The notes under the pieces: generated by a model
What the model saw: the letters and a program-made list of their open reading frames with translations, nothing else
Told to the model about the DNA's origin: nothing
Database searches by the model: none
Assembly: GCA_002504525.1 (NCBI GenBank)
Contig: DATD01000019.1
Span: forward strand, 36,911-52,904
Source: Methanomassiliicoccus sp. UBA345
GTDB taxonomy: Archaea > Thermoplasmatota > Thermoplasmata > Methanomassiliicoccales > Methanomassiliicoccaceae
Length of the DNA: 15,994 bases
Reading direction: 5' to 3'
Shown here: positions 1 to 7,467 of the stretch, piece by piece
How positions within the stretch are numbered: position 1 is the stretch's first letter
How the letters are laid out: every line of letters starts with the position of its first letter
Translations under genes and position numbers: made by a program

Positions 1-1655
1 CCTTTTCATTGGCACCTGGAATCACTCGAAGCGGGCCTACGCCCGCCTACTCACGCATTCACCAACTTCTCACCATTACGGTTCTCCGAAGGCTTCAACG
101 CTTGAACAGATTGACACCCCTGCTCGAGCTATCCGGATGCGTAGCTGCTAGGCGATGACTACTGCGGCACAGGAATATTAACCTGTTTCCCATTTGGCAA
201 CTTCGATTAAGAGTTGTCTTAGGATCGGCTAACCCTCGGCTGACGAACATTGCCGAGGAACCCTGGCCCCTGCGGCGGATTGGATTCTCACCAATCTTTG
301 CTGCTACTCCTACCAGCATCCATATACGAGCACGGTCCACTTGACCTCACGGCCAAACTTCTACCCATGCACGTCACCTCTCTACCAGATCACCTTGCGG
401 TGCTCTAGGGTATCGGTAACCGGCTTTAGACCCGTCCATCTTCCTGGCCCACAATCTCGACCGGTGAGCTGTTACGCTTTCTTTGAAGGATGGCTGCTTC
501 TAAGCCCACCTCCCGGTTGTTTTAGACTGCGGACGCAGTTTCATGTTTCACTTAGCCGGTATTTAGGGACCTTAACCCTAGGCTGGATTCATTTCCTTAT
601 GGACCCCAAGCTTACCCCAGAGGCCCTCAATCCCAGCGTCTACGACGATCGCAGGTTCGGAGTTTGACAAAGAGCCGACCGGTTTCCCGGCCTAAGCCCC
701 TGATCAGTCGCTCTACCCCACAATCAGCCTCAGCTGAGGTCTTGCTGCGACAAGTTTCGAGAGGAACCAGCTATTTCCAGTTTAGATTGGCCTTTCACCC
801 CTATACGCAGGTTATCCGAAAGATTTGCACATCATTACCGGTTCGGTCCTCCACCCCCCTTTCGAGGGGCTTCAACCTACCCACGCATAGATCAACTGGC
901 TTCGGGTATCCCTCCAGTGACTCCAGGCGAGCACACCTCGCACCTCGCACCTTGCGGTGTTGCGTGCTTGTTGGTTTCCCTTCGACTCCGGTATTAAATA
1001 CCTTAGTCTCGCCACTGAACAGAACTCGCTGGCCCGTTTTTCAAAACGGATGATGCAACGCTGCTCCACTCTTACGAGCTTCTACGCTTTAACGCCACAT
1101 CTGGTTATAGTCGGATGGTTTCAGGCTCTTTTGACCTCCCGTCAAGGGTACTTTTCAGCTTTCACTCGCGCTACTACTGCACTATCGGTCTCGAGACGTA
1201 TTTAGAGTTGGAGATGAATGTTCCCCAGCTTCACGCGCGATATCCAACGCACGTTACTCTGGGACACCGAAACTCATCTTTCTGGCTTATCCTTAAAGGA
1301 CTGTCACCCACTATGGTGCGCCTTTCCAGGCGACTTCAGGTTGACCAGCGAAGATGTATCCGGGCCCAACAACACCACAACTCGCTGAAATTTCTAACAG
1401 CGATTCGGTTTGCTCTGTGCCGCGTTCGATCGCCTTTACTGACGGCATCTCATTTGATTTCTTTTCCTGCGGGTACTAGGATGTTTCGATCCCCCGCGTT
1501 CCCGCTCCTTCCGGAGCAATCCGAAGATTAGGAAGTCCCATTAGGTCATCACCGGATCATAGTCTTCTTGCAACTACCCGGTGCATTTCGCAGCTTGACA
1601 CGACCTTCTTCAGCGCTCGAGCCGAGCCATTCCCCATACGACGTAGCATGCCGCT
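1..1655 (-). rRNA. 23S ribosomal RNA, 5' half (truncated by window edge)
   Basis: Read on the minus strand, this stretch carries conserved large-subunit rRNA segments in the expected 5'-to-3' order. The 5' domain comes first, with the archaeal-style GGCTCGGCTC element near 1617-1629. The region around 1280-1310 matches the conserved part of domain I. The segment giving GGTGAAAGGCCAATC, followed by AGCTGGTTCCTCTCGAAA, lies at about 757-805, and AATATTCCTGTGCCGC near 165-185. The gene therefore starts near 1645-1660 (the exact mature 5' end cannot be fixed by eye) and runs out of the window at position 1, at roughly E. coli position 1400, so about half is present. No intron or homing endonuclease interrupts it. 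Many long open frames on both strands here are non-coding. No 16S, tRNA or 5S gene is seen upstream within the window. Confidence 0.96.
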
Positions 1656-1840
1656 ATTATTGTGTCGGCTTAACACACGTCCGAATTGCATATGATCGGT
1701 GATCATTAAACAGACGGAACATCTTCCAAATCCCGTCGTTCTCCACCACTTCCCCGAACAGGGTTACTGTCCGGGTGCATGATCGTGAATGATCGCGGCC
1801 AACTTATTCGCCGGCCGCAGCTCCCCTTCATGTTCGAAGG

Positions 1841-1856
1841 GGTATATATAGGTTGG
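1841..1856 (-). promoter_or_regulatory. rRNA promoter (TATA element, proximal)
   Basis: The minus strand reads CCTATATATACC, a strong TATA-like element at about 1843-1850, with a predicted start near 1820. Directly downstream lies an inverted repeat with CCCCTTC/GAAGGGG arms (1823-1842), between the TATA box and the start site. There is no GCCCGAAAC repeat at this promoter. Confidence 0.5.
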
Positions 1857-1872
1857 CATTAGTGTGCCACCT

Positions 1873-1907
1873 GCCCGAAACATTGTTTTCGTTTCGGGCT
1901 TTTCCCA
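1873..1907 (-). repeat. Hairpin repeat copy B at predicted transcription start
   Basis: This is the second copy of the GCCCGAAAC/GTTTCGGGC inverted repeat (arms 1873-1881 and 1891-1899), followed by TTTTCCCA. It lies in the same position relative to the middle TATA box as copy A does to the distal one. On the plus strand the hairpin ends in four T, which resembles a terminator, but nothing is transcribed on that strand here. Confidence 0.8.
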
Positions 1908-1920
1908 ACAAAGCGCTTGT

Positions 1921-1940
1921 TGTATATAAGCCTTTTGAAG
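1921..1940 (-). promoter_or_regulatory. rRNA promoter (BRE plus TATA, middle)
   Basis: The minus strand reads CAAAAGGCTTATATACA, which is close to the classic archaeal BRE-TATA arrangement (purine-rich AAAAGG followed by TTATATAC at about 1923-1930). It is the strongest promoter match in the window by eye. The predicted start is near 1900, at the edge of hairpin repeat copy B. Confidence 0.65.
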
Positions 1941-2001
1941 GGGGGCATCGGGCTCATGTCCGGAGATCCGGGCAAGGCCAGTCACATAGGCGCGAACCTA
2001 T

Positions 2002-2035
2002 GCCCGAAACATTGTGCTCGTTTCGGGCTTTCCCA
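2002..2035 (-). repeat. Hairpin repeat copy A at predicted transcription start
   Basis: This is a perfect 9-bp inverted repeat, GCCCGAAAC and GTTTCGGGC, around a 9-nt loop (2002-2028), followed by TTTCCCA. A near-identical copy lies at 1873-1907; the arms are the same and the loops differ at two positions. Each copy sits about 26 nt downstream of a TATA box on the rRNA strand, so each would form the first hairpin of its transcript. Confidence 0.8.
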
Positions 2036-2047
2036 GCTAACACGCCA

Positions 2048-2063
2048 TAGTATTTAAGCGTTA
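2048..2063 (-). promoter_or_regulatory. Upstream rRNA promoter (TATA element, distal)
   Basis: On the minus strand the sequence reads ACGCTTAAATAC, a good archaeal TATA box (TTAAATAC, about 2050-2057) with an upstream BRE-like stretch. Counting about 26 nt from its centre puts the start of transcription near 2028, exactly at the edge of the first hairpin repeat. Assigned by consensus only. Confidence 0.55.
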
Positions 2064-2317
2064 CGGGACGCGTTTATGGCTGAATATTTTCCTCGCCGGA
2101 AATATGGCCGCCTCTCCCGACGCGATACTCCCTATGGAGTGTATCGAATTTCAATGTTATTGCGACCCAAGCAACGGATCGGAACGAGCCCGCTGCCAAT
2201 CTCGTCGGCGGCCTTTCTTATTGATATATTATATTAGAACACGGCGAGAGAACAAGGCGACGATGCCATAGAAATAGGGATTAAGGGATTGTAAGGAAAA
2301 GGTTGGGCGGAGCGGTC

Positions 2318-2881
2318 TCACAGCTCCTTGATGCCCAGGTCCCTGGCGAGGATGCCGGTGATGGCGTCCAGCTCCAGGGCGTTCCGCCGGCCCATCAGGA
2401 CCTTCTTGCCGGAATCCAGGACGAAGGTTAGCTCCACTGGCAGGCTCTTGGCCTTCCCTTCCACCATCACTTTCATTCGGTGGAGCTGCACTCCGCGGAT
2501 CGCCTGGCGGGGCATGAACGAGGGGCGGCCCAGCAACCGCTCCAGCCTGGACGAGTACACTTCCACCCCGCCCTTGTAGACCTTCATGGGCATGACGTTC
2601 CTGACGTACCTCGGGGTCATGACCTCGGTGGCGTAGAATATGACGCCTGCACCGAAGATGCAAACCCCCAATGCGATCAGGTTGTCCATGTCGCCAAGGT
2701 CGGTGAGCGCTGCCAGATATACGGCATAGAACACGAAGGCCATGCCGAATATGCGGGCCAAGGCCTCGAAGAACGCCCATATCCGGCCGGAGAACTTGCG
2801 CCGGGGGCGGAGGCTGCGGGGCACCTTCTCCTCATAGAGCAGCTTTCCTTTCTCGGCGCTGCGGTCCGGGCTCTTTTCCAT
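2318..2881 (-). CDS. Two-pass membrane protein with cytoplasmic PH-like C-terminal region (hypothetical)
   Basis: This gene encodes 187 residues. The N-terminus is charged and basic (residues 1-40). Two hydrophobic segments follow at about 42-62 and 67-87, separated by a short DLGDMDN turn. The remaining 100 residues are soluble and beta-rich in appearance (residues about 95-187), with a pattern of short strands and a final helix that recalls bacterial PH-like membrane-associated domains. I do not recognise the exact family. The ATG at 2881 is preceded on the minus strand by a TATA-like GGTTTAGA near 2910, which would give a nearly leaderless transcript. The gene is co-oriented with its neighbours and with the 23S gene downstream. 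No function can be assigned from sequence alone. Confidence 0.75.
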   Translation of the reverse strand: MEKSPDRSAEKGKLLYEEKVPRSLRPRRKFSGRIWAFFEALARIFGMAFVFYAVYLAALTDLGDMDNLIALGVCIFGAGVIFYATEVMTPRYVRNVMPMKVYKGGVEVYSSRLERLLGRPSFMPRQAIRGVQLHRMKVMVEGKAKSLPVELTFVLDSGKKVLMGRRNALELDAITGILARDLGIKEL

Positions 2882-2919
2882 GCAGGGGTGGAAGCGAACG
2901 GCCGTCTAAACCTTTTCTC

Positions 2920-4065
2920 TCAGCCCCTCATCTCAGGCGGCAGCATGGAGCGAAGCCGCTGGATCGTCTCCACCTTCTCCCGCTTCCTGAGTCGAGCGGT
3001 CCAGATGCCTTCTTCGATCAGTTCGGCGGCGCCGTCGAGCGATCGGTCGGTCGGCATCGGGGCCCGGCTGCCGCCGACCGCGAAGGAATACTTCACCGGA
3101 TCCTTCCAGCTGGGGGAGCAGTCATACAGCAGTTCGCCGCTCAAAGCCAGCGCGCGAACCGCCGAGGCGCCCACGCCGCGAACGGCGAGCAGTTCCTCGT
3201 AGTCGCGGGGCTGATGCTCGTAGGCCTTCTGCAAACCAGCCCAGTTCACGGTGCGAGGCATGTAAAGCTTCTTGACCGATCCTCCGGCCCATTCGTCGAT
3301 GGTCGTCTGTCCCTTCGTCAGTACGACGACCTCGCTGCGCACATGCTCAATGCCATCGTTGACGAGGTCCACCGCCACCTTTCTGGAGTCGCCGCTCGCC
3401 GATGCGGTCATATCCAGCGCGCCGGCCGCCTCGGCGCCCAATATGGCGGTGTGCGGCTCCTCCACGAACTTTCCGGCCGTCCCGGAGCTCCATTGGTACC
3501 GGCGTGCCAGCCGGCCGTTCTCCAGCATCCCCTGCTGAACGACCGTCCAGTTGCCGAGATCGTCGAACATCAGGGCGTGATGGTAAAGCCGATAGCCATC
3601 CTGAACAGCGGCGTTGTCCACCTTGGCGCACATCCTGCTCGCGTACACCAGCCGCGCTTCCATGTCCTCGGAGAGATCGTTGAGGTCGGCCATCTCAGCG
3701 ATCTGTTCCGGCGTTCTGAGCGATAAGCGCCCCTTTCCGCCCACCACTGCTATGTCCTTGCGGCCCCTCAATGCGTTCCGCAGCGCGCCGCACGTCACAG
3801 TGGTCGTTCCCGAAGAGCAGGGATCGAAGCCCAGCGCGGCGGAGAGCGCCTGGAACCAGAAGGGATCGGCCAGAAGCCGGAGGAATCGTTCGGTCCCGAG
3901 CCCGTCGATCGCGGCGCTGGAGATCGGCCCGGCCAGTTTGACCATTCGATTGAAAAGCCACCTGGGAACCGTCCCGTTGTGCAGCTGAAGATCGGTGATG
4001 CTCCTTCCGAACTCTCCGTTCCGATATGCTGCTCGTTCGTACGCCACGTCGGTCGCACTCTCCAC
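2920..4065 (-). CDS. DUF763 family protein
   Basis: This gene encodes about 381 residues, full length for the family. The N-terminal signature is clear: a LQLHNGTVPRWLFNRMVKLA stretch (about 27-46), then DPFWFQAL and GFDPCSSGTTTVTCGAL (about 67-95). Near 295-315, AVRGVGASAVRALALSGELL looks like a helix-hairpin-helix element of the kind that often contacts DNA; that reading is inferred. DUF763 occurs mainly in archaea and thermophiles, and I know of no settled function, though a nucleic-acid role is plausible. The start given is a GTG at 4065. A second in-frame GTG at 4047 (codon 7) would fit better with the TATA-like palindrome at 4074-4087, since transcription would then start near 4054. The stop lies 38 bases upstream of the membrane protein gene, so the two may be cotranscribed. 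Confidence 0.85.
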   Translation of the reverse strand: MESATDVAYERAAYRNGEFGRSITDLQLHNGTVPRWLFNRMVKLAGPISSAAIDGLGTERFLRLLADPFWFQALSAALGFDPCSSGTTTVTCGALRNALRGRKDIAVVGGKGRLSLRTPEQIAEMADLNDLSEDMEARLVYASRMCAKVDNAAVQDGYRLYHHALMFDDLGNWTVVQQGMLENGRLARRYQWSSGTAGKFVEEPHTAILGAEAAGALDMTASASGDSRKVAVDLVNDGIEHVRSEVVVLTKGQTTIDEWAGGSVKKLYMPRTVNWAGLQKAYEHQPRDYEELLAVRGVGASAVRALALSGELLYDCSPSWKDPVKYSFAVGGSRAPMPTDRSLDGAAELIEEGIWTARLRKREKVETIQRLRSMLPPEMRG

Positions 4066-4073
4066 GTCTCGGG

Positions 4074-4087
4074 AACGCTTAAGCGTT
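4074..4087 (-). promoter_or_regulatory. Perfect palindrome overlapping the DUF763 promoter
   Basis: AACGCTTAAGCGTT is a perfect 14-bp palindrome just upstream of the DUF763 gene. Its core CTTAAG is TATA-like. It shares ACGCTTAA with the distal rRNA promoter near 2054-2062. It could be the core promoter itself or a binding site for a dimeric regulator placed over it. Confidence 0.45.
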
Positions 4088-4102
4088 GCCCCCGCACCTA
4101 CG

Positions 4103-4501
4103 TCAGGGGGAGAACATCGTGGTGGTGGCCGTCGGAAGACGGCTCATGAGCAGTACCATGTGCGGATGGAACAGCCTCATGCGGTCCTCGAACTCCGGCT
4201 TCCGGCCCACGATCTTGGAGACCACCGTCACCTCCAGCTTCCCGAGCACTTTCCAGGCGCCGCCCTCGGAGGTGTCGGTCATCACCACGATGGGCAGTTT
4301 GATCCGGTCGCTGTCCCATGGGTCCAGCAGGGAGGCGATGAGCTCGATCTCCTCCCTCCGGATGTCATATCTGTTCCCGTCCTTGTCCTGGTAGTGCGGC
4401 TCCTCCATCTCAAGGAGCTGGCCCAGGCTCGGCCGTCGGGCCGGCACGTGACGATTCATGGACGCCAGCAGCCTGCGCGCCTCTTCCTCGCTGCCGAACA
4501 C
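4103..4501 (-). CDS. UPF0216 (DUF61) family protein
   Basis: This gene encodes 132 residues from a GTG at 4501. The family signature is plain: MNRHVPARRPSLGQLLE (15-31), then a DGNRYDIRREEIELIASLL segment (about 41-59) and a KLPIVVMTD strand (about 68-76). DUF61 is a small archaeal family with no established function. The open frame extends upstream to an ATG at 4594, but that start would overlap the nifB start codon and add 31 residues not typical of the family. From 4501, about 14 residues precede MNRH, as is usual for the family. An ATG at 4459 (the M of MNRH) is the other option. It is divergent from nifB and co-oriented with the DUF763 gene, whose start is under 40 bases from its stop. 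Confidence 0.8.
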   Translation of the reverse strand: MFGSEEEARRLLASMNRHVPARRPSLGQLLEMEEPHYQDKDGNRYDIRREEIELIASLLDPWDSDRIKLPIVVMTDTSEGGAWKVLGKLEVTVVSKIVGRKPEFEDRMRLFHPHMVLLMSRLPTATTTMFSP

Positions 4502-4592
4502 GGCTCTCGAACGTCCATCATGATAGATAATGTTCACTCGATAAGGCAATCGGGTTAAATCACTCGGCGGACATAGGGAGGGGAGGAGGACC
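4502..4592. promoter_or_regulatory. Divergent promoter region between DUF61 gene and nifB
   Basis: A TTAAAT core at 4555-4560 can be read as a TATA element on either strand. On the plus strand it would start transcription near 4583, just upstream of the nifB ATG at 4593 and keeping its ribosome binding site. On the minus strand it would start near 4531, ahead of the GTG at 4501. The purine-rich GGGAGGGGAGGAGGA (4576-4590) is a very strong Shine-Dalgarno region for nifB. Confidence 0.45.
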
Positions 4593-5867
4593 ATGAACGA
4601 CGCGGAGCAGCTGGACGCGATGCTTGAAACGCATCCCTGTTACAACGAATGCGCGCACAAGAAGTTCGCAAGAATGCACATACCCATCGCCCCCCGGTGC
4701 AACATACAGTGCAACTACTGCGATAGGCGGTACGATTGCTCCAACGAGTCCCGCCCCGGCGTTACATCGGAGATCCTCACCCCCGAGGAGGCGGTCGAGA
4801 AGATCAGGTACGTGATGACCAAGGTCCCGTACCTAAGCGTCATCGGAATCGCCGGCCCCGGAGACCCGTTGGCGAACGAGGAGACATTCCGCGCGCTTGA
4901 GCTTGTGAAGAAGGAGTTCCCTCAGCTGACGCTGTGCCTCAGCACCAACGGCCTCGCGCTGCCGCCGAACGTCGAACGGCTCAAGGAGCTGGGCGTAAGG
5001 TTCCTGACCGTGACGATGAACGCCGTGGATCCCAAGGTCGGGGCGAAGATGTACGACTTCGTCCACTGGGGAGGGAAGACGTTACGTGGCGAGGAAGCGG
5101 CCGCGGTACTCATACGGAATCAGCTGGACGGCATCCAGAAAGCAGCGGCGGCCGGCATGCTGGTCAAGGTGAACGTGGTCATGGCCCCGGGGATCAATTC
5201 GGAGCACATCCCTGCCGTCGCCAAGAAGGCGAAGGAGCTGGGCGCGTACATCGTGAACATCCTCCCGCTGATACCGGTGCCGGGGACGAAGTTCGAAGGC
5301 CTGCGTGCTCCCACCGCCGCGGAGCGCAAGGCGCTGCAGGACATGTGCGAGGTGGACATCCGGCAGATGCGCCACTGCCGCCAATGCCGGGCCGACGCCA
5401 TCGGCCTGCTGGGCGAGGACCGCTCGGCGGAGTTCTCCCACTACACCTGCGCAGGGCGGGCGAAGGGCGAGATCGAGGGCACGGCGATCGAGTCCGAGGG
5501 CGAGACCAAGTACCGTTTGGCAGTGGCCACATCGGACGGACGGAGCGTAGATGAGCACTTCGGGCACGCCGGGTCGTTCCATGTCTTCACCGTCGAAGGG
5601 AATGAGATCAGATCGGAAGGGACGATCGACGTTGCCGCGCAGCAGGACGTCCCACTGTTCGGTCCGGGCCATCGCATCAAGATGGAGACCACCGTGGACA
5701 AGCTGAAGGGGGTCGACGCCGTGATCGCGACGCAGTACGGCGAGCCGGCCATCGAGCTTCTCAGAGAGAGAGGCATCATCCCGGTGCAGGACAAGGGAGA
5801 GGTCGAGCAGGCGCTCCGAAAGGCGGTGGGGTCGGTGTTCAAGGAACGCGCGGCAGTCTTCGAGTGA
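4593..5867 (+). CDS. nifB: NifB, radical SAM FeMo-cofactor precursor (NifB-co) synthase with fused NifX-like domain
   Basis: NifB joins two [4Fe-4S] clusters and inserts a carbon from S-adenosylmethionine and a sulfur to make the 8Fe core (NifB-co) of nitrogenase cofactors. In these 424 residues the order is: HPCYNECAHKKFARMH (14-29), the radical SAM motif C36-X3-C40-X2-C43 in RCNIQCNYC, then YDCSNESRPGV (47-57). A GPGDPLAN motif follows in the SAM barrel. CRQCRADAIGLLGED, with C262 and C265, carries conserved cluster ligands near the end of the barrel. From about 306 a dinitrogenase iron-molybdenum cofactor (NifX/NafY-like) domain follows, marked by DEHFGHAGSF. The fusion is found in many NifB proteins. 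The start ATG has a strong GGAGGAGGA site 3 nt upstream. No nifH, nifD or nifK is in the window. The acetolactate synthase gene begins 4 bases after its stop, so the two are likely cotranscribed. Confidence 0.93.
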   Translation: MNDAEQLDAMLETHPCYNECAHKKFARMHIPIAPRCNIQCNYCDRRYDCSNESRPGVTSEILTPEEAVEKIRYVMTKVPYLSVIGIAGPGDPLANEETFRALELVKKEFPQLTLCLSTNGLALPPNVERLKELGVRFLTVTMNAVDPKVGAKMYDFVHWGGKTLRGEEAAAVLIRNQLDGIQKAAAAGMLVKVNVVMAPGINSEHIPAVAKKAKELGAYIVNILPLIPVPGTKFEGLRAPTAAERKALQDMCEVDIRQMRHCRQCRADAIGLLGEDRSAEFSHYTCAGRAKGEIEGTAIESEGETKYRLAVATSDGRSVDEHFGHAGSFHVFTVEGNEIRSEGTIDVAAQQDVPLFGPGHRIKMETTVDKLKGVDAVIATQYGEPAIELLRERGIIPVQDKGEVEQALRKAVGSVFKERAAVFE

Positions 5868-5871
5868 TAGC

Positions 5872-7467
5872 ATGAAGGGCTCCTCGCTCATGGTCAAGTG
5901 CCTCGAGTCCGAGGGCGTCCGGCATGTGTTCGGCATCCCGGGAGAGGAGAACCTCGACCTCATGGACTCGCTGATCGACTCGGACATCGATTTCGTTCTG
6001 ACGAAGCATGAGAGCAGCGCGGCGTTCATGGCCGGCATGGTCGGACGGCTGACCGGACGGCCGGGAGCGTGCCTGACCACGCTCGGACCGGGCGCGTCGA
6101 ACATGGTCATCGGCGTGGCCGAGGCGTATCTCTCGTACAATCCGATGGTGGCCATGAGCGGACAGGTCGCCGGCGAATGCCAGAGGCATCCGAGGAAGCA
6201 GTACATCGATCTGGTGTCGATGTTCCGGCCGATCACCAAGGAGTCCATATCGGTCCGCGCCGCCGCAAGGATCCCGGAGCTGACCCGGAAGGCGTTCGAT
6301 CTCGCATCGGCGGAGCGTCCGGGCCCGGTGTTCGTGGAGCTGCCGGAGGATGTGCTGAAGGGGCAGGCGGACGGAGCGGCGCTGCCGATTCCCAAGCCGC
6401 AGGCTCGCGGCGTTCCCGACCTCGACCGGCTCCGCTCGCTGATCAGAGCAGCGGAGCGACCGCTCGTCATTGCGGGAGCGGGAGTGCTGCGCGCCGCCGC
6501 CTCGGACGCGCTCCGACTGTTCGTCTCCAAGTGGCATGTGCCTGCAGCAATGACCTGGATGGGCGCCGGGGCAGTGGCATTCGATGACGAGCTTGGTTTG
6601 AACACCGTCGGACTGCGGAGTGTAGATATGGTCCGCGCCGCCTTCGAGGAGGCAGACCTCATCATACTAGTGGGCTTCGACCTCATCGAGTTCGAACCCA
6701 AGTACTGGATGACAGGCCGTGAGAAGCGCGTGGCGTACATCGGAGCGGCGCCGTGCGATACCTTTCTAGGCCTCCGTCCCGACGTCGAGATGGTCGGCGA
6801 TCTGCGCGAGACGCTCGCGGCGCTTAGCCGCGATCCGACCCCCAAGGCGGACTGGGCATCTGGAGTACGGTCTAGGCTTCACGACTCGCTCGCCGCGCTG
6901 CCGGCGGAGGGCACAGGGATCAAGCCGCAACACATCATCAAAACGATACGCGACTGCCTGGGCCGAAAGGACATCGCAGTCTCGGACGTCGGCGCTCACT
7001 TGATCTGGATGGCGCAGCGGTATCCGGCCTACGAGCCGAACAGCATGCTGCTCTCCAACGGCCTCATCCCCATGGGAGTAGGCGTGCCGTGGGCTATCGC
7101 CGCCAAGTTGGTTCATCCGGAGAGGAAGGTGGTGGCATCGGTCGGCGACGGCAGCTTCGCCATGACTGGGATGGAGCTGGCGACGGCCAAACGGCTGGGG
7201 ACACCGTTCGTTACTGTGGTTTGGAGCGACTCGTCATATGAACTCATCCGGATCAGGCAGGAGAAAGCGTTCGGTCGCAGCGCTGGCGTCAACTTTGGAA
7301 AACAAGACATGCTCGGATTCGCTCGATCCCTCGGAGTAGATGGGCATCGGGCAACTACGGCAAGTAAGCTGAGAGAAACGTTATCGCGGTGTCTGAAGGA
7401 TGATGTGTTGGCTGTAATCGAGGTCGACGTTGACGCAACGGAGAACGATCAACTGTTGGTAGGATGA
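5872..7467 (+). CDS. alsS: Acetolactate synthase, catabolic (AlsS-like), ThDP-dependent
   Basis: The predicted reaction condenses two pyruvates to acetolactate and CO2. The 531 residues have the three-domain ThDP fold. The PYR domain carries the catalytic glutamate E47 in KHESSAAFMAGMVGRLTGRPG. The middle domain has VGFDLIEFEPKYW, which matches the FAD-free catabolic AlsS/BudB enzymes (VGYDPIEYEP) and not the RFDDR signature of the biosynthetic FAD enzymes. QYIDLVSMFRPITK also fits AlsS. In the PP domain, GDG (425-427) and D453 would bind Mg-ThDP, followed by an EKAFGRSAGVNFG stretch like that of AlsS. Other members of this superfamily cannot be ruled out. Start ATG at 5872 has only a weak Shine-Dalgarno site, so translation may be coupled to nifB. 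GC content falls in about the last 250 bases compared with the rest of the gene. Confidence 0.82.
   Translation: MKGSSLMVKCLESEGVRHVFGIPGEENLDLMDSLIDSDIDFVLTKHESSAAFMAGMVGRLTGRPGACLTTLGPGASNMVIGVAEAYLSYNPMVAMSGQVAGECQRHPRKQYIDLVSMFRPITKESISVRAAARIPELTRKAFDLASAERPGPVFVELPEDVLKGQADGAALPIPKPQARGVPDLDRLRSLIRAAERPLVIAGAGVLRAAASDALRLFVSKWHVPAAMTWMGAGAVAFDDELGLNTVGLRSVDMVRAAFEEADLIILVGFDLIEFEPKYWMTGREKRVAYIGAAPCDTFLGLRPDVEMVGDLRETLAALSRDPTPKADWASGVRSRLHDSLAALPAEGTGIKPQHIIKTIRDCLGRKDIAVSDVGAHLIWMAQRYPAYEPNSMLLSNGLIPMGVGVPWAIAAKLVHPERKVVASVGDGSFAMTGMELATAKRLGTPFVTVVWSDSSYELIRIRQEKAFGRSAGVNFGKQDMLGFARSLGVDGHRATTASKLRETLSRCLKDDVLAVIEVDVDATENDQLLVG

Larger units (their letters stand above)
1656..2230 (-). 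promoter_or_regulatory. 23S rRNA upstream control region with tandem promoters
   Basis: This stretch of roughly 575 bases has no credible gene and lies directly upstream of the 23S gene on its strand. It holds at least three archaeal TATA-like elements facing the rRNA gene (listed separately), two near-identical hairpin repeats and several other inverted repeats. One is GCGGCC/GGCCGC at 1795-1818; another is ATGATC/GATCAT at about 1692-1706. The part nearest the gene (about 1656-1790) is probably the 5' leader that pairs with sequence beyond the 3' end of 23S to form the processing stem, but the partner is outside the window. Stacked promoters are common for rRNA genes and suit high-level expression. 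Confidence 0.7.

Noticed and set aside
1873..1903. Hairpin plus TTTT read as a plus-strand terminator
   Set aside because: No plus-strand gene ends here; the twofold repeat placed at promoter starts on the other strand is the better explanation.
95..1985. Many open frames on both strands within and just upstream of the 23S gene
   Set aside because: They lie over recognisable rRNA or its leader and none resembles a known protein or has a ribosome binding site.
1656..2230. A tRNA gene upstream of 23S
   Set aside because: The inverted repeats do not fit a cloverleaf: no T-loop GTTCGA-type motif with matching acceptor arms was found.
2222..2236. AT-rich stretch as a further rRNA promoter
   Set aside because: It could equally be the terminator tail of the membrane protein gene; no repeat or other support decides it.
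4502..4594. ATG at 4594 as start of the DUF61 gene
   Set aside because: It overlaps the nifB start codon, is the reverse strand of its ribosome binding site, and adds residues outside the family alignment.
5082..6845. A 587-codon open frame antisense to nifB and the acetolactate synthase gene
   Set aside because: It mirrors two real genes in GC-rich DNA, where long antisense frames are expected; the translation is low-complexity Arg/Ser/Pro without motifs.
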